Of a DNA stretch of 64,000 nt, positions 12,220-22,093 are shown one piece after another; positions within the stretch are counted from its first letter, which is position 1, and every line of letters begins with the position of its first letter. The DNA is from Trichosphaerium sp. ATCC 40318 (taxonomy: Eukaryota; Discosea; Flabellinia; Trichosidae), in assembly GCA_038496445.1 (NCBI GenBank), contig JALMLS010000156.1, forward strand, positions 108,797 to 172,796, read 5' to 3'. A model generated the notes under the pieces. It saw nothing but the letters and a program-made list of their open reading frames with translations. It had not been told where the DNA came from and searched no databases. The translations under genes were made by a program, and so were the position numbers.

Positions 12220-14194
12220 TTCAGTTCAATTTCTATCATTACTTAGCTTTGTAGCTGACTTAACCAAATATCTAACTACGGAAATCTCAAGCTGAATTTG
12301 ATCAGCCTGACATTATCTGAAACAAGGCTTAAGGCATTTTAATTTGCATTGTATCTATTGTGAGCGAACCAAAGTCTATTGAGGTCGTTAATCTATGCGA
12401 ATGGTTGCCAAAAGGTAAACTAGGTAACGGAAAGTGCTTGTATATTCTATGGGTCACAACGAGTTGATGAGCCATGCTTACGAGTTTTCAACTGTGATCG
12501 CTGTTGTGGTGTGGAACCAGCTTGAAAGAGCTATGTAAGTATTGTGAATCTAAGAGGTACACGTTATGGCTCTTGCTAATGCATTAGAGTCCGCCAAAGA
12601 AAGGCAAACGCTATTTTGAACTGAAAGCGCGCCAAAAAGGTTACAATGGCATTGCAGTTATATGACTATGTCTTATATTACATACAAGCCTGTTTGAGAG
12701 CTAAAGTCAACAGAAAATCGCTAACGGTACGATCACGTTTTTTTGAAACCGAAAAGGCAGGTAACAGGTTCAAACCGTCACCAACGCTATGATTCATTTA
12801 CATTATAAAATTGAGGCACGTTTTGAGTGACAAGAGCTTGAGGGAAGCTACAACAGAGAGATCAACCTTTTTTCGGATCAGAACAACACAAAAACACCTT
12901 ACTTTACATTAATAACATACCGCCAGTAAATAAAGCTTGATTACGCAAATTCTCGGTTCTTCGGATTCTTATTATTTTGTATTGACTTTCTATCCATTAT
13001 AAATATAGACTAGTATCAAAATACGCGTAGAAGACACCACATGGGAACGCAGAAACCACTGTAAGTTGCATTAAACTATTTTTTCGAATTTCACATTTGT
13101 TTCTAACAAGCCACTCCCGATTTACTTCATAACTCCACATCTTAAAACCAAGCATCAAAATCCGGATATCTGGCTACCGATTGGACTTGATATGCTTATA
13201 TTACCGTGTACAGCACACTTCAGTTCAATTTCTATCATTACTTAGCTTTGTAGCTGACTTAACCAAATATCTAACTACGGAAATCTACTTGGTTAAAAGC
13301 AAAATGTATTTTTTGACAAGTGCTTAAGGCATTTTAATTTGCAACTATTGTGAGCGAACCAAAGTCTTTGAGGTGTTAATCTATGCGAATGGTGCCAAAA
13401 GGTAAACTAGGTAACGGAAAGTGCTTGTATATTCTATGGGTCACAACGAGTTGATGAGCCATGCTTACGAGTTTTCAACTGTGATCGCTGTTGTGGTGTG
13501 GAACCAGCTTGAAAGAGCTATGTAAGATTGTGAATCTAAGAGGTCTCTTGCTAATGCATTAGAGTCCGCCAAAGAAAGGCAAACGCTATTTTGAACTGAA
13601 AGCGCGCCAAAAAGGTTACAATGGCATTGCAGTTATATGACTATGTCTTATATTACATACAAGCCTGTTTGAGAGCTAAAGTCAACAGAAAATCGCTAAC
13701 GGTACGATCACGTTTTTTTGAAACCGAAAAGGCAGGTAACAGGTTCAAACCGTCACCAACGCTATGATTCATTTACATTATAAAATTGAGGCACGTTTTG
13801 AGTGACAAGAGCTTGAGGGAAGCTACAACAGAGAGATCAACCTTTTTTCGGATCAGAACAACACAAAAACACCTTACTTTACATTAATAACATACCGCCA
13901 GTAAATAAAGCTTGATTACGCAAATTCTCGGTTCTTCGGATTCTTATTATTTTGTATTGACTTTCTATCCATTATAAATATAGACTAGTATCAAAATACG
14001 CGTAGAAGACACCACATGGGAACGCAGAAACCACTGTAAGTTGCATTAAACTATTTTTTCGAATTTCACATTTGTTTCTCAACAAGCCACTCCCGATTTA
14101 CTTCATAACTCCACATCTTAAAACCCAGCATCAAAATCCGTTTATCTACTACCGATTGGACTTGATATGCTTATATTACCGTGTACAGCACACT
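12220..14194. repeat. Two-unit, 1-kb direct tandem duplication (non-coding)
   Basis: Unit 1 is 12220-13219 and unit 2 is 13220-14194. They are near-identical over most of their length (for example 12407-12530 against 13389-13510), with small indels: the second unit is about 25 bp shorter. Neither unit has an ORF above background. Unit 1 has a unique stretch at about 12287-12330, replaced in unit 2 by ACTTGGTTAAAAGC... (about 13287-13317); that same phrase recurs at 14249-14280 just past unit 2. This suggests three staggered partial copies and slippage or template switching. No terminal inverted repeats or target-site duplication are seen. Confidence 0.85.
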
Positions 14195-14331
14195 GGACCG
14201 GTTTTCTCAAAAACCGTAGCAAACCACAATTTTTTTGCAACAAGAAATTACTTGGTTAAAAGCAAAATGTATTTTTTTACTAGTGGAAGCATAAGAATAC
14301 TACAACTATAATATCTATACTTCTGCTTGAC

Positions 14332-14601
14332 ATGTCAAGACTACTCCGAGCAGTGCGAAAGTACGCTCGTAAAAAATATGATTCTCTCCTGGGCAGACCA
14401 TTAGTGATTAAAGTCACGGTCACAGTCCCTAAAAGCATCCTGGTTCACACCAGACCAAACTACACCTACGCTCTGACTTGGGACCCACAGGTAGAAGACC
14501 TCTACTACCCACCTACAGGCGTATCAAATATCATAATGATATCCAGCTATGACACAGATCTAGCAAAAATGGCATTCGAAGGCGGAAGCCCAAGAATGTG
14601 A
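14332..14601 (+). CDS. Unknown 89-aa ORF running into a poly(A)-like tract
   Basis: Single-exon ORF beginning MSRLLRAVRKYARKKYDSLL, basic at the N-terminus, then beta-rich (LVIKVTVTVPKSILV, YTYALTWDPQVEDLYYPP) and ending EGGSPRM. Base composition is clearly richer in G+C than its flanks. The stop codon is followed at once by about 100 nt of A runs. This layout is expected of an inserted polyadenylated transcript: a retrocopy, a non-LTR retroelement end, or an integrated foreign RNA. I recognise no family. It sits immediately after the 1-kb tandem repeat, in a stretch without native genes. Confidence 0.4.
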   Translation: MSRLLRAVRKYARKKYDSLLGRPLVIKVTVTVPKSILVHTRPNYTYALTWDPQVEDLYYPPTGVSNIIMISSYDTDLAKMAFEGGSPRM

Positions 14602-14703
14602 AAAAAAAAAACAAACCAAAAAAAAAAAAAAAAAAAACCAAAAAAAAACCAAAAAAAAAACCAAAAAAAAAACAAAAAAAAAACCAAAAAAAACCCAAAA
14701 AAA
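14602..14703 (+). repeat. Poly(A) tract interrupted by CC at roughly 10-12-nt spacing
   Basis: About 100 nt of A runs, mostly 8-10 long, separated by single or double C. The spacing is near one helical turn, so the DNA could be curved or stiff. It is either a decayed poly(A) tail of the preceding ORF or an independent simple repeat. Confidence 0.85.
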
Positions 14704-14755
14704 TTTTGCTAGAAAATCCTTTACAACACCGAGCGTTTGTAGTACTAACCTTTAA

Positions 14756-14935
14756 ATGATAGGTTCAACTGCTATCTATCTATATCTCCATTATGCCTCC
14801 ATATCAGAAGTGACAAGTGGTTTTTTTGGAGCGAAGCTGCGTGTGGAAGCTACTGATATCCTGTCAGCAACAAATGTAAACTTGAATAAAGTGTCCAAGT
14901 TCAATATCGGTTTTCTTTATTTTCCTTTCTTTTGA
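14756..14935 (+). CDS. Possible 59-aa small ORF
   Basis: ATG at 14756 opens MIGSTAIYLYLHYASISEV, with a coding-like middle (AKLRVEATDILSATNVNL) and a stop at 14933-14935. It lies 50 bp after the A tract. The middle looks more protein-like than the ends, so it may be one exon of something longer (a GT follows KFNI). No family recognised. Confidence 0.22.
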   Translation: MIGSTAIYLYLHYASISEVTSGFFGAKLRVEATDILSATNVNLNKVSKFNIGFLYFPFF

Positions 14936-16047
14936 ACTTCTTACAAAGACCCAAACAACACTTTAACTGCCGCAGCTGCACTCAACACGACATACAAATT
15001 TGATTATAATTACACTTGTGATGATAATATTCACTATTTTTTATATCAGTGGTTGCACCGTTATTTCTCGATTGCGTTCATTGAATGTTTCGAGAGTACA
15101 GTGTGCTTCGAGTTGTCCTGTGTCTCAATATATCTTTCGTACTATATGCACTATGATGTATCTTACTTTTATACAGGTATCTAACAATTAGATTCACGCG
15201 TTCTTGTTGATCTACAATACCAGATTGGAGGAGAGAATACGTCTCACTCAGCTTCAATCCCCTGGATCACGTAGCCAGAGACCCTTCTCATGTATTAAAT
15301 TGGAGTTATTTCTTGTACATATACAACAAATTACATAAATCAATTGAAACATTCAATCAATCAACACAAAAACTTTTTGAATCGTAATCTGCCATTGTAT
15401 AGAACTGCTACTTGCTGATGTTGTTTTACGATACTACCGTACTTAAACAACTACCTCTCACTTATCAAACGCCAGTAAAATACTTATTTATACTGTCATT
15501 TTTTTGAAAAGAGACCAGTTTCTTAAAATGGAAATAGTCTTCAAATCCAGTTGTCACTTTCTCCGCTTTTGATTGGCAATGAAACAAACGTCTGAACAGC
15601 TTTACATAGTCTCAACACATTAAAATACATCTACATACCTCACATGGAATAATTATGAGCGTAGTAGTTGCGGTATGGGTTTTTTCGCCTGAAAGCGTTT
15701 ATTTCACTATAAAACGCTGTAAAACACGGGATAAAGCCTTGTTGGCTTCGCAATTGTGATTCTAATACTATCATCGATCTATTTCGCTGGTATTTGTCCC
15801 ACTAATGATAAATCAATTGTGAGTGCGTGCAAAAAGGTCAGAATGGACAAATACTCATTTGGGTACTAAGTAATTCAAAATCTTATTTCAAAATCAAGAA
15901 AAAAATGTGTTTGCTTACCTTTACCTAGTACGACTCTGTCTGGTTGTATACTGGGAATAGGATCATCCATACATGGCTGCTTACCTTTCAACCGACATCA
16001 TACTAAATTCACTTTTCCAAAGGTACACCAGAAAAAAGCGAGATTGC
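14936..16047. other. Long interval without a recognisable gene
   Basis: AT-rich, with only short frames. A minus-strand patch near 15950-16000 reads DDPIPSIQPDRVVLG before a GT, but it has no partner exons. Confidence 0.4.
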
Positions 16048-16440
16048 TTATTCTTTGCTGTTGAGAGGTTCTTTATTATGTTCAGTTGCAAACTGGGCTA
16101 ACTTGATTAGTTCATCTTTGGCGTTGTTGCATCTAATTACCTTGTTACCTCTGGTATAGGTACTATTCAATATAAGGTTTGGTCTATCCATGAAAAGGGA
16201 GGTACATTACCATCAGGCACTCTTGTTCGTATTTACTACGTACGCACCCAAAATTCTCACTATGTACTTATTTTGTCACTATCCTCACCTTTTTCCTAGA
16301 TGTTGATCGCTTTCAATGCCTTAGCAAGTTCATTAATGAGCGGTTTACAAGCAAGCCTTCATTTATTTGAAGCATCAGGAGAACTAGATGACAACTCGCC
16401 GCCTTATATTGCCATGATGGCTGCAAAAAAAACCGTTTAA
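16048..16440. other. Coding-like segment, strand unresolved
   Basis: Both strands look coding. Minus: VPDG joined through a 60-nt GT-AG intron to NKVIRCNNAKDELIKLAQF, ending NKEPLNSKE (stop 16048-16050). Plus: from an acceptor near 16110, IQYKVWSIHEKGG, PSGTLVRIYYVRTQNSHY, then a 36-nt candidate intron and an ATG exon MLIAFNALASSLMSGLQA, ending MMAAKKTV (stop 16438-16440). The candidate plus intron is shorter than others here. They cannot both be right across the overlap. No family recognised. Confidence 0.4.
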
Positions 16441-16648
16441 AAATGTACCAATAAATCCTGCTGTAATTTTCCCAACAACTCAAACACCCTTGCAAACAGA
16501 TCTGTTTCTTGTATAGCTTTTTATTATTCATTACATTGAGGCTTTGTACTTTTATAAACCATTCACTAGCGATGGAAAAAACACTTTGCTTGAATTAAAT
16601 TGACTTGTTAAAAGTTAAGGGGTTCTACTGAGTCTCAAGTCACTATAT

Positions 16649-17317
16649 TCATATAGTAATAATAGTACCATCAGGAGCCCATTCCTGTACTTCTCCTTTG
16701 AAGAATCCATCATTCACAACACCTGATGTACATAGCTGGCATTCTCATACCACTCTTTTACCATGCCATGCGGTCTAACGTCGAAGAATGTATGCTCGCT
16801 CTTCTTTTTACCATTTGTATGGTATTTTGTCTCGATGGCGCGACGCTTACCTTGCCACATGAACCTTTTAACAGAGCTAGTTGACCATCGAATACCAAGC
16901 TTTACAAATACCTTCCCGTAAACCGCCTTTGAACAGACATTCTTCTCCAAGTTGTCCGTTCTCACACCACTGTTTATACTCTCCTTCTATTTCCCATTTT
17001 TATGACATGTACGAGTATTCAACTGACCGCTCTCGTAAAACTGTTTGTGTTCGCGTTCCTCTTTATCATTTTCAAAAAAGATTGAACCTTTAATTGCCAT
17101 TGTTGTGATATGTTTTGAACACACTGTTGCGCTTATTATTTTTACACGAGCATGCAGTACTTATTCTACCATTATCGTGCCATTTGTACCATACAGATTT
17201 GTTTAGATGAGAATCAAAGTGCGTACTTAACGCAACTTTCTTTGATAAAAGATGAAAACTATTGAATGTTTCCAGGTCGTATACACCTGCCGAGATCTTA
17301 CGACTTAATATCCCCAT
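16649..17317 (-). pseudogene. Decayed MORN_2 (YwqK-type) repeat gene
   Basis: Repeated G-x-x-x-x-W-Y-x-N-G units characteristic of MORN_2/YwqK repeats can be read on the minus strand, but only by switching frame. In order: SVWYKWHDNGRISTACSCKN, VFKTYHNNG, then EHKQFYESGQLNTRTCHKNGK followed by an in-frame stop, then in another frame EYKQWCENGQLGEECLFKGG, then ETKYHTNGKKKSEHTFFD with HGMVKEWYENA, and after another shift VVNDGFFKGEVQEWAPDGT, ending at 16649. The shifts do not coincide with intron-sized gaps, so this is most likely a pseudogene. MORN_2 arrays are common in amoeba giant viruses, bacteria and some protists. Transfer is possible but not shown. Confidence 0.7.
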
Positions 17318-18776
17318 TCATAAGAATCAATCACATGGTTTAAAAACAGTACGTAGTTTGTCATGGCGTGTCATGGCGTGCCGTTTAGTGTACATTACAA
17401 CATTTTCTGGTTTAACAAGCTTGTACACAACTTATCACGCGTTACAATTCATAAAGGATCTTCTACAACACTTCGTTTATCATACTAACGATTTTAGTAG
17501 CGAAAGTTTCAAAAAACGACCAATCAATAGGCGCAACGTTGGATTCAACACAAAGGGTACATATTTAAGTGTCTGCCCGGTTGCTTGAATTTTGCGTGTG
17601 TATTATGTGACAACTCCAAAGATCCATAACTGAAGCCACATCTATTTTATTGCCCTAGCACTAATCTTGTAGACATTTTAGAGTCTTACAATGACTACAA
17701 GTGTATGCATTACTACTAAACTCTCAAATTTCAGTTCGTAGGGAAATGTATGTCACTCATTTTAATGACATTGATATTCTCAATGGGGTCTTGTATTGAA
17801 CACTCTATGTCACTTGCCTATACAGCAACCATATCACGTTATTTTGTATTATCTCAGGTGGTGCGTGATCAATTCATGGACACTGCTAAAAAAAGCAGAA
17901 AAATGTGGACGCTGTGAATTTCGTCATGTCCCGGCCTATCAAATGCTTCAATATGAGATTTTGCTGTTTGTATACAATATTGAGCATGATTCCCATACCT
18001 GTAAAAAGAAACAAACAATTAAAAGTTGACTGCTGTGTGTATGGTTGCGTTGAAAAAAGTTGAAATTCTTATGAACCGGGAGTTTTTTTCCTATGAACCC
18101 GCCAGTACACATATTTCTTTTTGTATATTACGTGGCAGATTATCTAATGTTAGAGTAGACATAGCAACTAGTTAGATAGTGAGCTAAAGTATCAGAATAA
18201 CATGAGGAGAAAAGTCATAAAAAAACAAGAAAAGAAAAATGGTCTTGGTTGTAGTTGAAAACGTGATTTTTTTGCAGCAGTGAAAGGTTATGTAATCAAA
18301 TTTTCTAGATTATGACATCTTCAAACAAGAGGCGAGGCCGTAACCAGAGTGTCACTTAGTACCAAAGGTCAGTTGTACACAGAACCTATTTGAGAAGTTT
18401 TGGTGATTCTTTAGTTGTTAGGTGGCTACAAAGTTGCTCAACTCAAATGAGCATTGTTATTCCAGTGCGTCGATTACTGCGTGTATATAAGCCATTTATT
18501 ACGGTGCCTTCTTCATAGTACTCCAAGATATTCAACACCTAGAACATAAAGTGAATACAGTGTGCATATATTTCAGTGCTTTCTGGCGTTCTAACAACCA
18601 ACAGTAACAAAAGTAAGATTGACTTGTTTCTTGTAGCACAAGGCGACTTTGATTTGTTGTTTTTAGTATTTTCGTTCGTCCAAACATGGGTTAAGTTCGT
18701 TTTAAGTCAATAAGTAATTGTCAACGGTTGAAAGCAACAATTGTTTGATGTCAAAACGTAAACTGTACAGTACAAA
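17318..18776. other. Interval without a clear gene
   Basis: The minus strand up to 17590 could hold the 5' end of the MORN_2 relic (a patch KYVPFVLNPTLRLLIGRFLK), but stops follow. A plus ORF at 17796-18029 contains paired cysteines (EKCGRCEFRHV, HDSHTCKKKQ) without a recognisable fold. The rest is AT-rich. Confidence 0.3.
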
Positions 18777-18922
18777 GGGTTTGCACTACTTTTCGCTCCA
18801 TAGCTACATTTCGAAGAATACATTTTAGCGCCGTTTGGCCAAACAAACATACTTGCCAAATAGGGTTTATTTTGGTTGAGAACGTGGCTCTACTCAATTG
18901 TTGCGAAAAGTAGTGCAAACCC
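18777..18922. repeat. Perfect 20-bp inverted repeat spanning a gene's 5' region
   Basis: GGGTTTGCACTACTTTTCGC (18777-18796) is exactly complementary to 18903-18922, 106 bp apart. The right arm lies inside a coding exon (codons for AKSSANP) and the left arm in the upstream DNA. The transcript could fold on itself, or antisense pairing could occur if transcription starts upstream. Confidence 0.8.
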
Positions 18923-19716
18923 ACGACACGGTTGGTTTTTTGCTGACATTTCTAACCCAGGCGCTCGCAAACTCAACAAAGCACAGGAAAATGGTAAGTT
19001 AAAACATTTTATACCTTTCTTCCAGACGTTGCCTCATTTAAGGCTTGTTACAGACTCGGATGGCGAACACGCTACAAAAAAGCGCAAAAGAGTGAAGAAG
19101 AGTACACCTTGTTTCGTTTCGTTCTTACTTATAGCGTCTTAGAGGTTATTAAGATTGCTCCAAGTAAAAAACGGCGACGAGAACCCAGTACGTTTTCTTT
19201 GTGACTCGTGATTTACCTTCAAATCAACAACAATTTCTAAACTGTTTTTTTAACGGAAAAGCATTTGGTCAATAACAGTACAACTCTACAACTTCTTCAA
19301 CAACTTGAAGTGTCAATAAAACATGCTAAATGCAATCTACAGGAGAAACAGAAATAAAGTTTAATGGTGCTGTCGTTGGCAGTCCCACCTCAACGACAAG
19401 GTATGTATGCATAACTGCAACAGCCCCGGAGCCAGAAAGGTCCCATTACTTCATTCAGTACGATGGCAACGAACAGTGTCTAGAAAGATTGCAAATAGTG
19501 TGCAATGAATCACCGTTTGAAAATCGTTTCGACTTGAACGCGAAAATAGTATTCAGTGACAGGGAAGTTAACAAGATATCGGTTGCACTGAAGGAATGGA
19601 ATACAGACTTTAAAAAATGTGCTGGGATTTTGGTATTGCCTGCTAAAGATTCAGATAAAGACGAATCACTGTGCGACATCATTAGCAATATCATGTCAGG
19701 AAAATACATCAAATAA
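18864..19716 (+). CDS. Unknown, probably nuclear protein (start unresolved)
   Basis: An exon from an acceptor near 18863 reads SANPRHGWFFADISNPGARK, then LNKAQEN. A 47-nt GT-AG intron leads to DVASFKACYRLGWRTRYKKA and LFRFVLTYSVLEVIKIAP, then a basic KKRRREPR patch (nuclear-localisation-like). A further intron of about 150 nt joins in phase to TEIKFNGAVVGSPTSTTRYV, CITATAPEPERSHYFIQYDG, RFDLNAKIVFSDREVNKIS and the end SNIMSGKYIK. No start codon is visible in the first exon, so at least one upstream exon is missing from the model. I recognise no family. The second half looks like one beta-sandwich-like domain (inference). Confidence 0.6.
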
Positions 19717-20065
19717 ACTTACATGATCTAGCCCAAAGCTTTTGCAACAAATGCTCACAAAACATGTCACAGAATACAGTCATTGAGTTAATTCGCCCTT
19801 CTCTTATAGCAATTGCTGTGCCTATTCAGTAAGCAAATAGATTCCTCATTCTAACAATCTTGCAAGATTTGGTTTATTGCGCCTGTGATTATTTCCTTTT
19901 CTCGCCCTGTACAAAGTGGCACTTAGAAGGTGTAATGCAAGTACTAGATGATACAATAGACCTCAAAGCTTTGCACAAAGAGCACAATCAAATTTGCTTT
20001 TGTTACATGTTAAGTCGTGCGAAACGTTTATTTTTCTGATTGTTTATCGCACCACTCATCTTTGT
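19717..20065. other. Intergenic, nothing recognised
   Basis: Spacer between the unknown gene and the EEP/UIM gene; presumably 3' and 5' flanking DNA. Confidence 0.5.
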
Positions 20066-21531
20066 ATGGGAAATACTACCTTGAGCACTTACGGTTTTGA
20101 TGATTCAGGTTTAAGAAACGAAAAAGTGATTTTTACGCCTGTTCCTCCTTTACCCGACTCCTCTGATGGCGAATGGATACCTTTATCCCTTATTTCGTTC
20201 AATATACCCTTAGGTAAACTTTACACGTGTAAATAAGCATTAACAACATTCTCAAGGCGGTAGCAGTGATCCTAGAAATCACTGGGCGTACAGAAAAGGT
20301 AATATTGAAACAAACAGAAAAACATCACTAACACCATTTAGCTATGATCTCCCAAGTTGCTCTGACGGTAACTACCTATTTTATAACTCTGGTTAGTGAC
20401 CTGTATGTTTAATTTGAGCGTAGTATGACATTGATATCATTGCTTTCCAAGAGCCTCATGAAGAACAAACAAAGTACATTGCATCAACTCTTTCTGGTAT
20501 GTCACTGGAATCTGTTAAAACGTTTTTTTCACCTTTCACAGAAAAATATGAGTTTTATGGACGTGGTAGAGAGATTAATGGAGGTTCGTAGATTGCGCTT
20601 ACAAAGACAAGGCTAAGTTTTTGCAACAGGAAGTGAGTATCAACCGATTTTTTTCAAACGAAATCGTTTTGATTTGGTGTCTTCTGGTGTATTCTGGTTG
20701 AGCGAAACGGAAGCACCTGGTAGTAAAGGTATTATTACTATCGGATGTACAAAAATTCTCGTGTACTAATACGTACTAAGGCTGGGATGCAGCGTGCACA
20801 AGACAAACCACATGGGTTAAACTATTAGATAAAAAGTTCTGTTTTTAATGTAGCTTTCTAGTAATGTAACTTTCTAGGCTTAATTCAGAGATTCTGGTAC
20901 TTAACACTCATTGGGATCATGTGGGCGTAGTAGCAAGAAAAGAAAGTGGACCAGTCATAAGAAAACATGCGCAGAAGTTGTCAAACAATTGGTAGAACTT
21001 CCCTACAAGTGGTTTTTCATCAATTATTTTAGGAATATACCTGTCATTCTTGCTGGAGACTTCAACTGTGGTATGAATGATGTGAAAGGATTAGATATGA
21101 TACCTTGTAAGACACAAACAGCGAATAAGTTTTCGAAACATTACAATACGTTTTGTGGCTGGAATAATGAACACAACTACGAAATTGATCACGTGTTTTA
21201 CAAATCAAAGGATGCTTCACTCAACCCCTTACAATATGGCGTATTACAATGTCCATATACGTCAGGGAGGTTAATGTCCGATCATAGTATAGTCTACGTT
21301 GTAGTAAGTGATAATTTCAACGCGCCCAATAATAACCTTTTCCAATAGTTTTCGCATCTAAATTCCAACGAAACAGCGCCTCCGTCTGATCTTGATAGTG
21401 AGCTAGCTCAGGCATTGGCACTATCACTTGAAGTTTACAATAAAGAACAGAAAGACGTGGGAGATGAAGAAGATGAAGATGATGACGAATTAAACAAAGC
21501 ACTGGAGTTGTCTTTACAATTGCAACAATAG
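20066..21531 (+). CDS. Endonuclease/exonuclease/phosphatase-fold protein with two C-terminal UIMs
   Basis: Start MGNTTLSTYGFDDSG (the MGN start could be N-myristoylated). Joining exons across nine introns, seven of them checked in phase, gives the full EEP set: LSLISFNIPLG, HWAYRKAMISQVA, YDIDIIAFQEPHEEQ (metal-binding Glu), YGRGREINGG, EYQPIFFKRNRFDLV, GVFWLSETEAPGSKGWDAAC, VLNTHWDHVGVVARK, NIPVILAGDFNCG and SDHSIVYVV (catalytic SDH). A 45-nt intron after YVV removes a TAG stop and joins FSHLNSNETAPPSDLDSE and two ubiquitin-interacting motifs (ELAQALALSLE, ELNKALELSLQ) separated by an acidic linker. The EEP core is most like sugar-phosphatase or deadenylase-like secondary EEPs. The UIMs imply binding of ubiquitinated partners. 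All key residues are present. Confidence 0.9.
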
Positions 21532-21999
21532 TTTGTACATCCATTAATTAATTGCATATACAGATACCAGTTTTAGGGCGTTATGCTATTTAGAGATCGC
21601 GTTATTATACAACCGTTCAAACTGTTGTTGATTCCTAAGTATTCATGTTCACGAAAAAAAGAAAAGTGAAAATATGTATCACGTGCTCTATTTTTATTTT
21701 CTCGCTTGTCTAGAAAGTGGTTCAAACAACTGTTTTCAAGGGCGGCGGCATTTTTTCACATTTGTAGCTTATAACAAATGGTTGTTAGTCCAGCCCTGTC
21801 CATCAAGTTTATAATTGATGATATTGTCTTTAACCTCAAATAAAACTGTCACAAATACATGTACATTTTATTCTGGAAATGTGCATCTACTTCACAGCAA
21901 TTATGTTTTTCGCAATTGTCTTATTGTCATGTTAACAAGTCCCTAAGTGTCTACAGTGGCTGGAATATTTGTTGCTTCAACAACAAAAAAAGTAAGAAT
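21532..21999. other. Intergenic, nothing recognised
   Basis: 3' flank of the EEP/UIM gene and distal upstream DNA of SDR copy A. One CACGTG near 21681. Confidence 0.5.
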
Positions 22000-22093
22000 T
22001 GACACGTGTTATCGCGTTTTTACCATATTAGAATACTGCTGACTGTGTTTCCATAGTGTTTATTAGCAATAACTACAACACAAACAACAAGCA
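21991..22093 (+). promoter_or_regulatory. Promoter block shared by the three SDR copies (copy A)
   Basis: A stretch reading GTAAGAATTGACACGTGTTA..., then TTTTTACC(A/G)TATTAGAATACTG, then the ATG. It recurs upstream of copies B and C. CACGTG lies at 22003-22008, about 90 bp before the start. Confidence 0.65.

Noticed and set aside
12768-12790. GGTTCAAACC in the tandem repeat as a tRNA T-arm
   Set aside because: The flanking bases do not form the 5-bp T stem and no cloverleaf is present.
21346-21348. In-frame TAG between the EEP domain and the UIM motifs, suggesting stop-codon readthrough or a broken gene
   Set aside because: A 45-nt GTAAGTG...AATAG intron removes it and keeps frame on both sides, matching the other introns of this gene.
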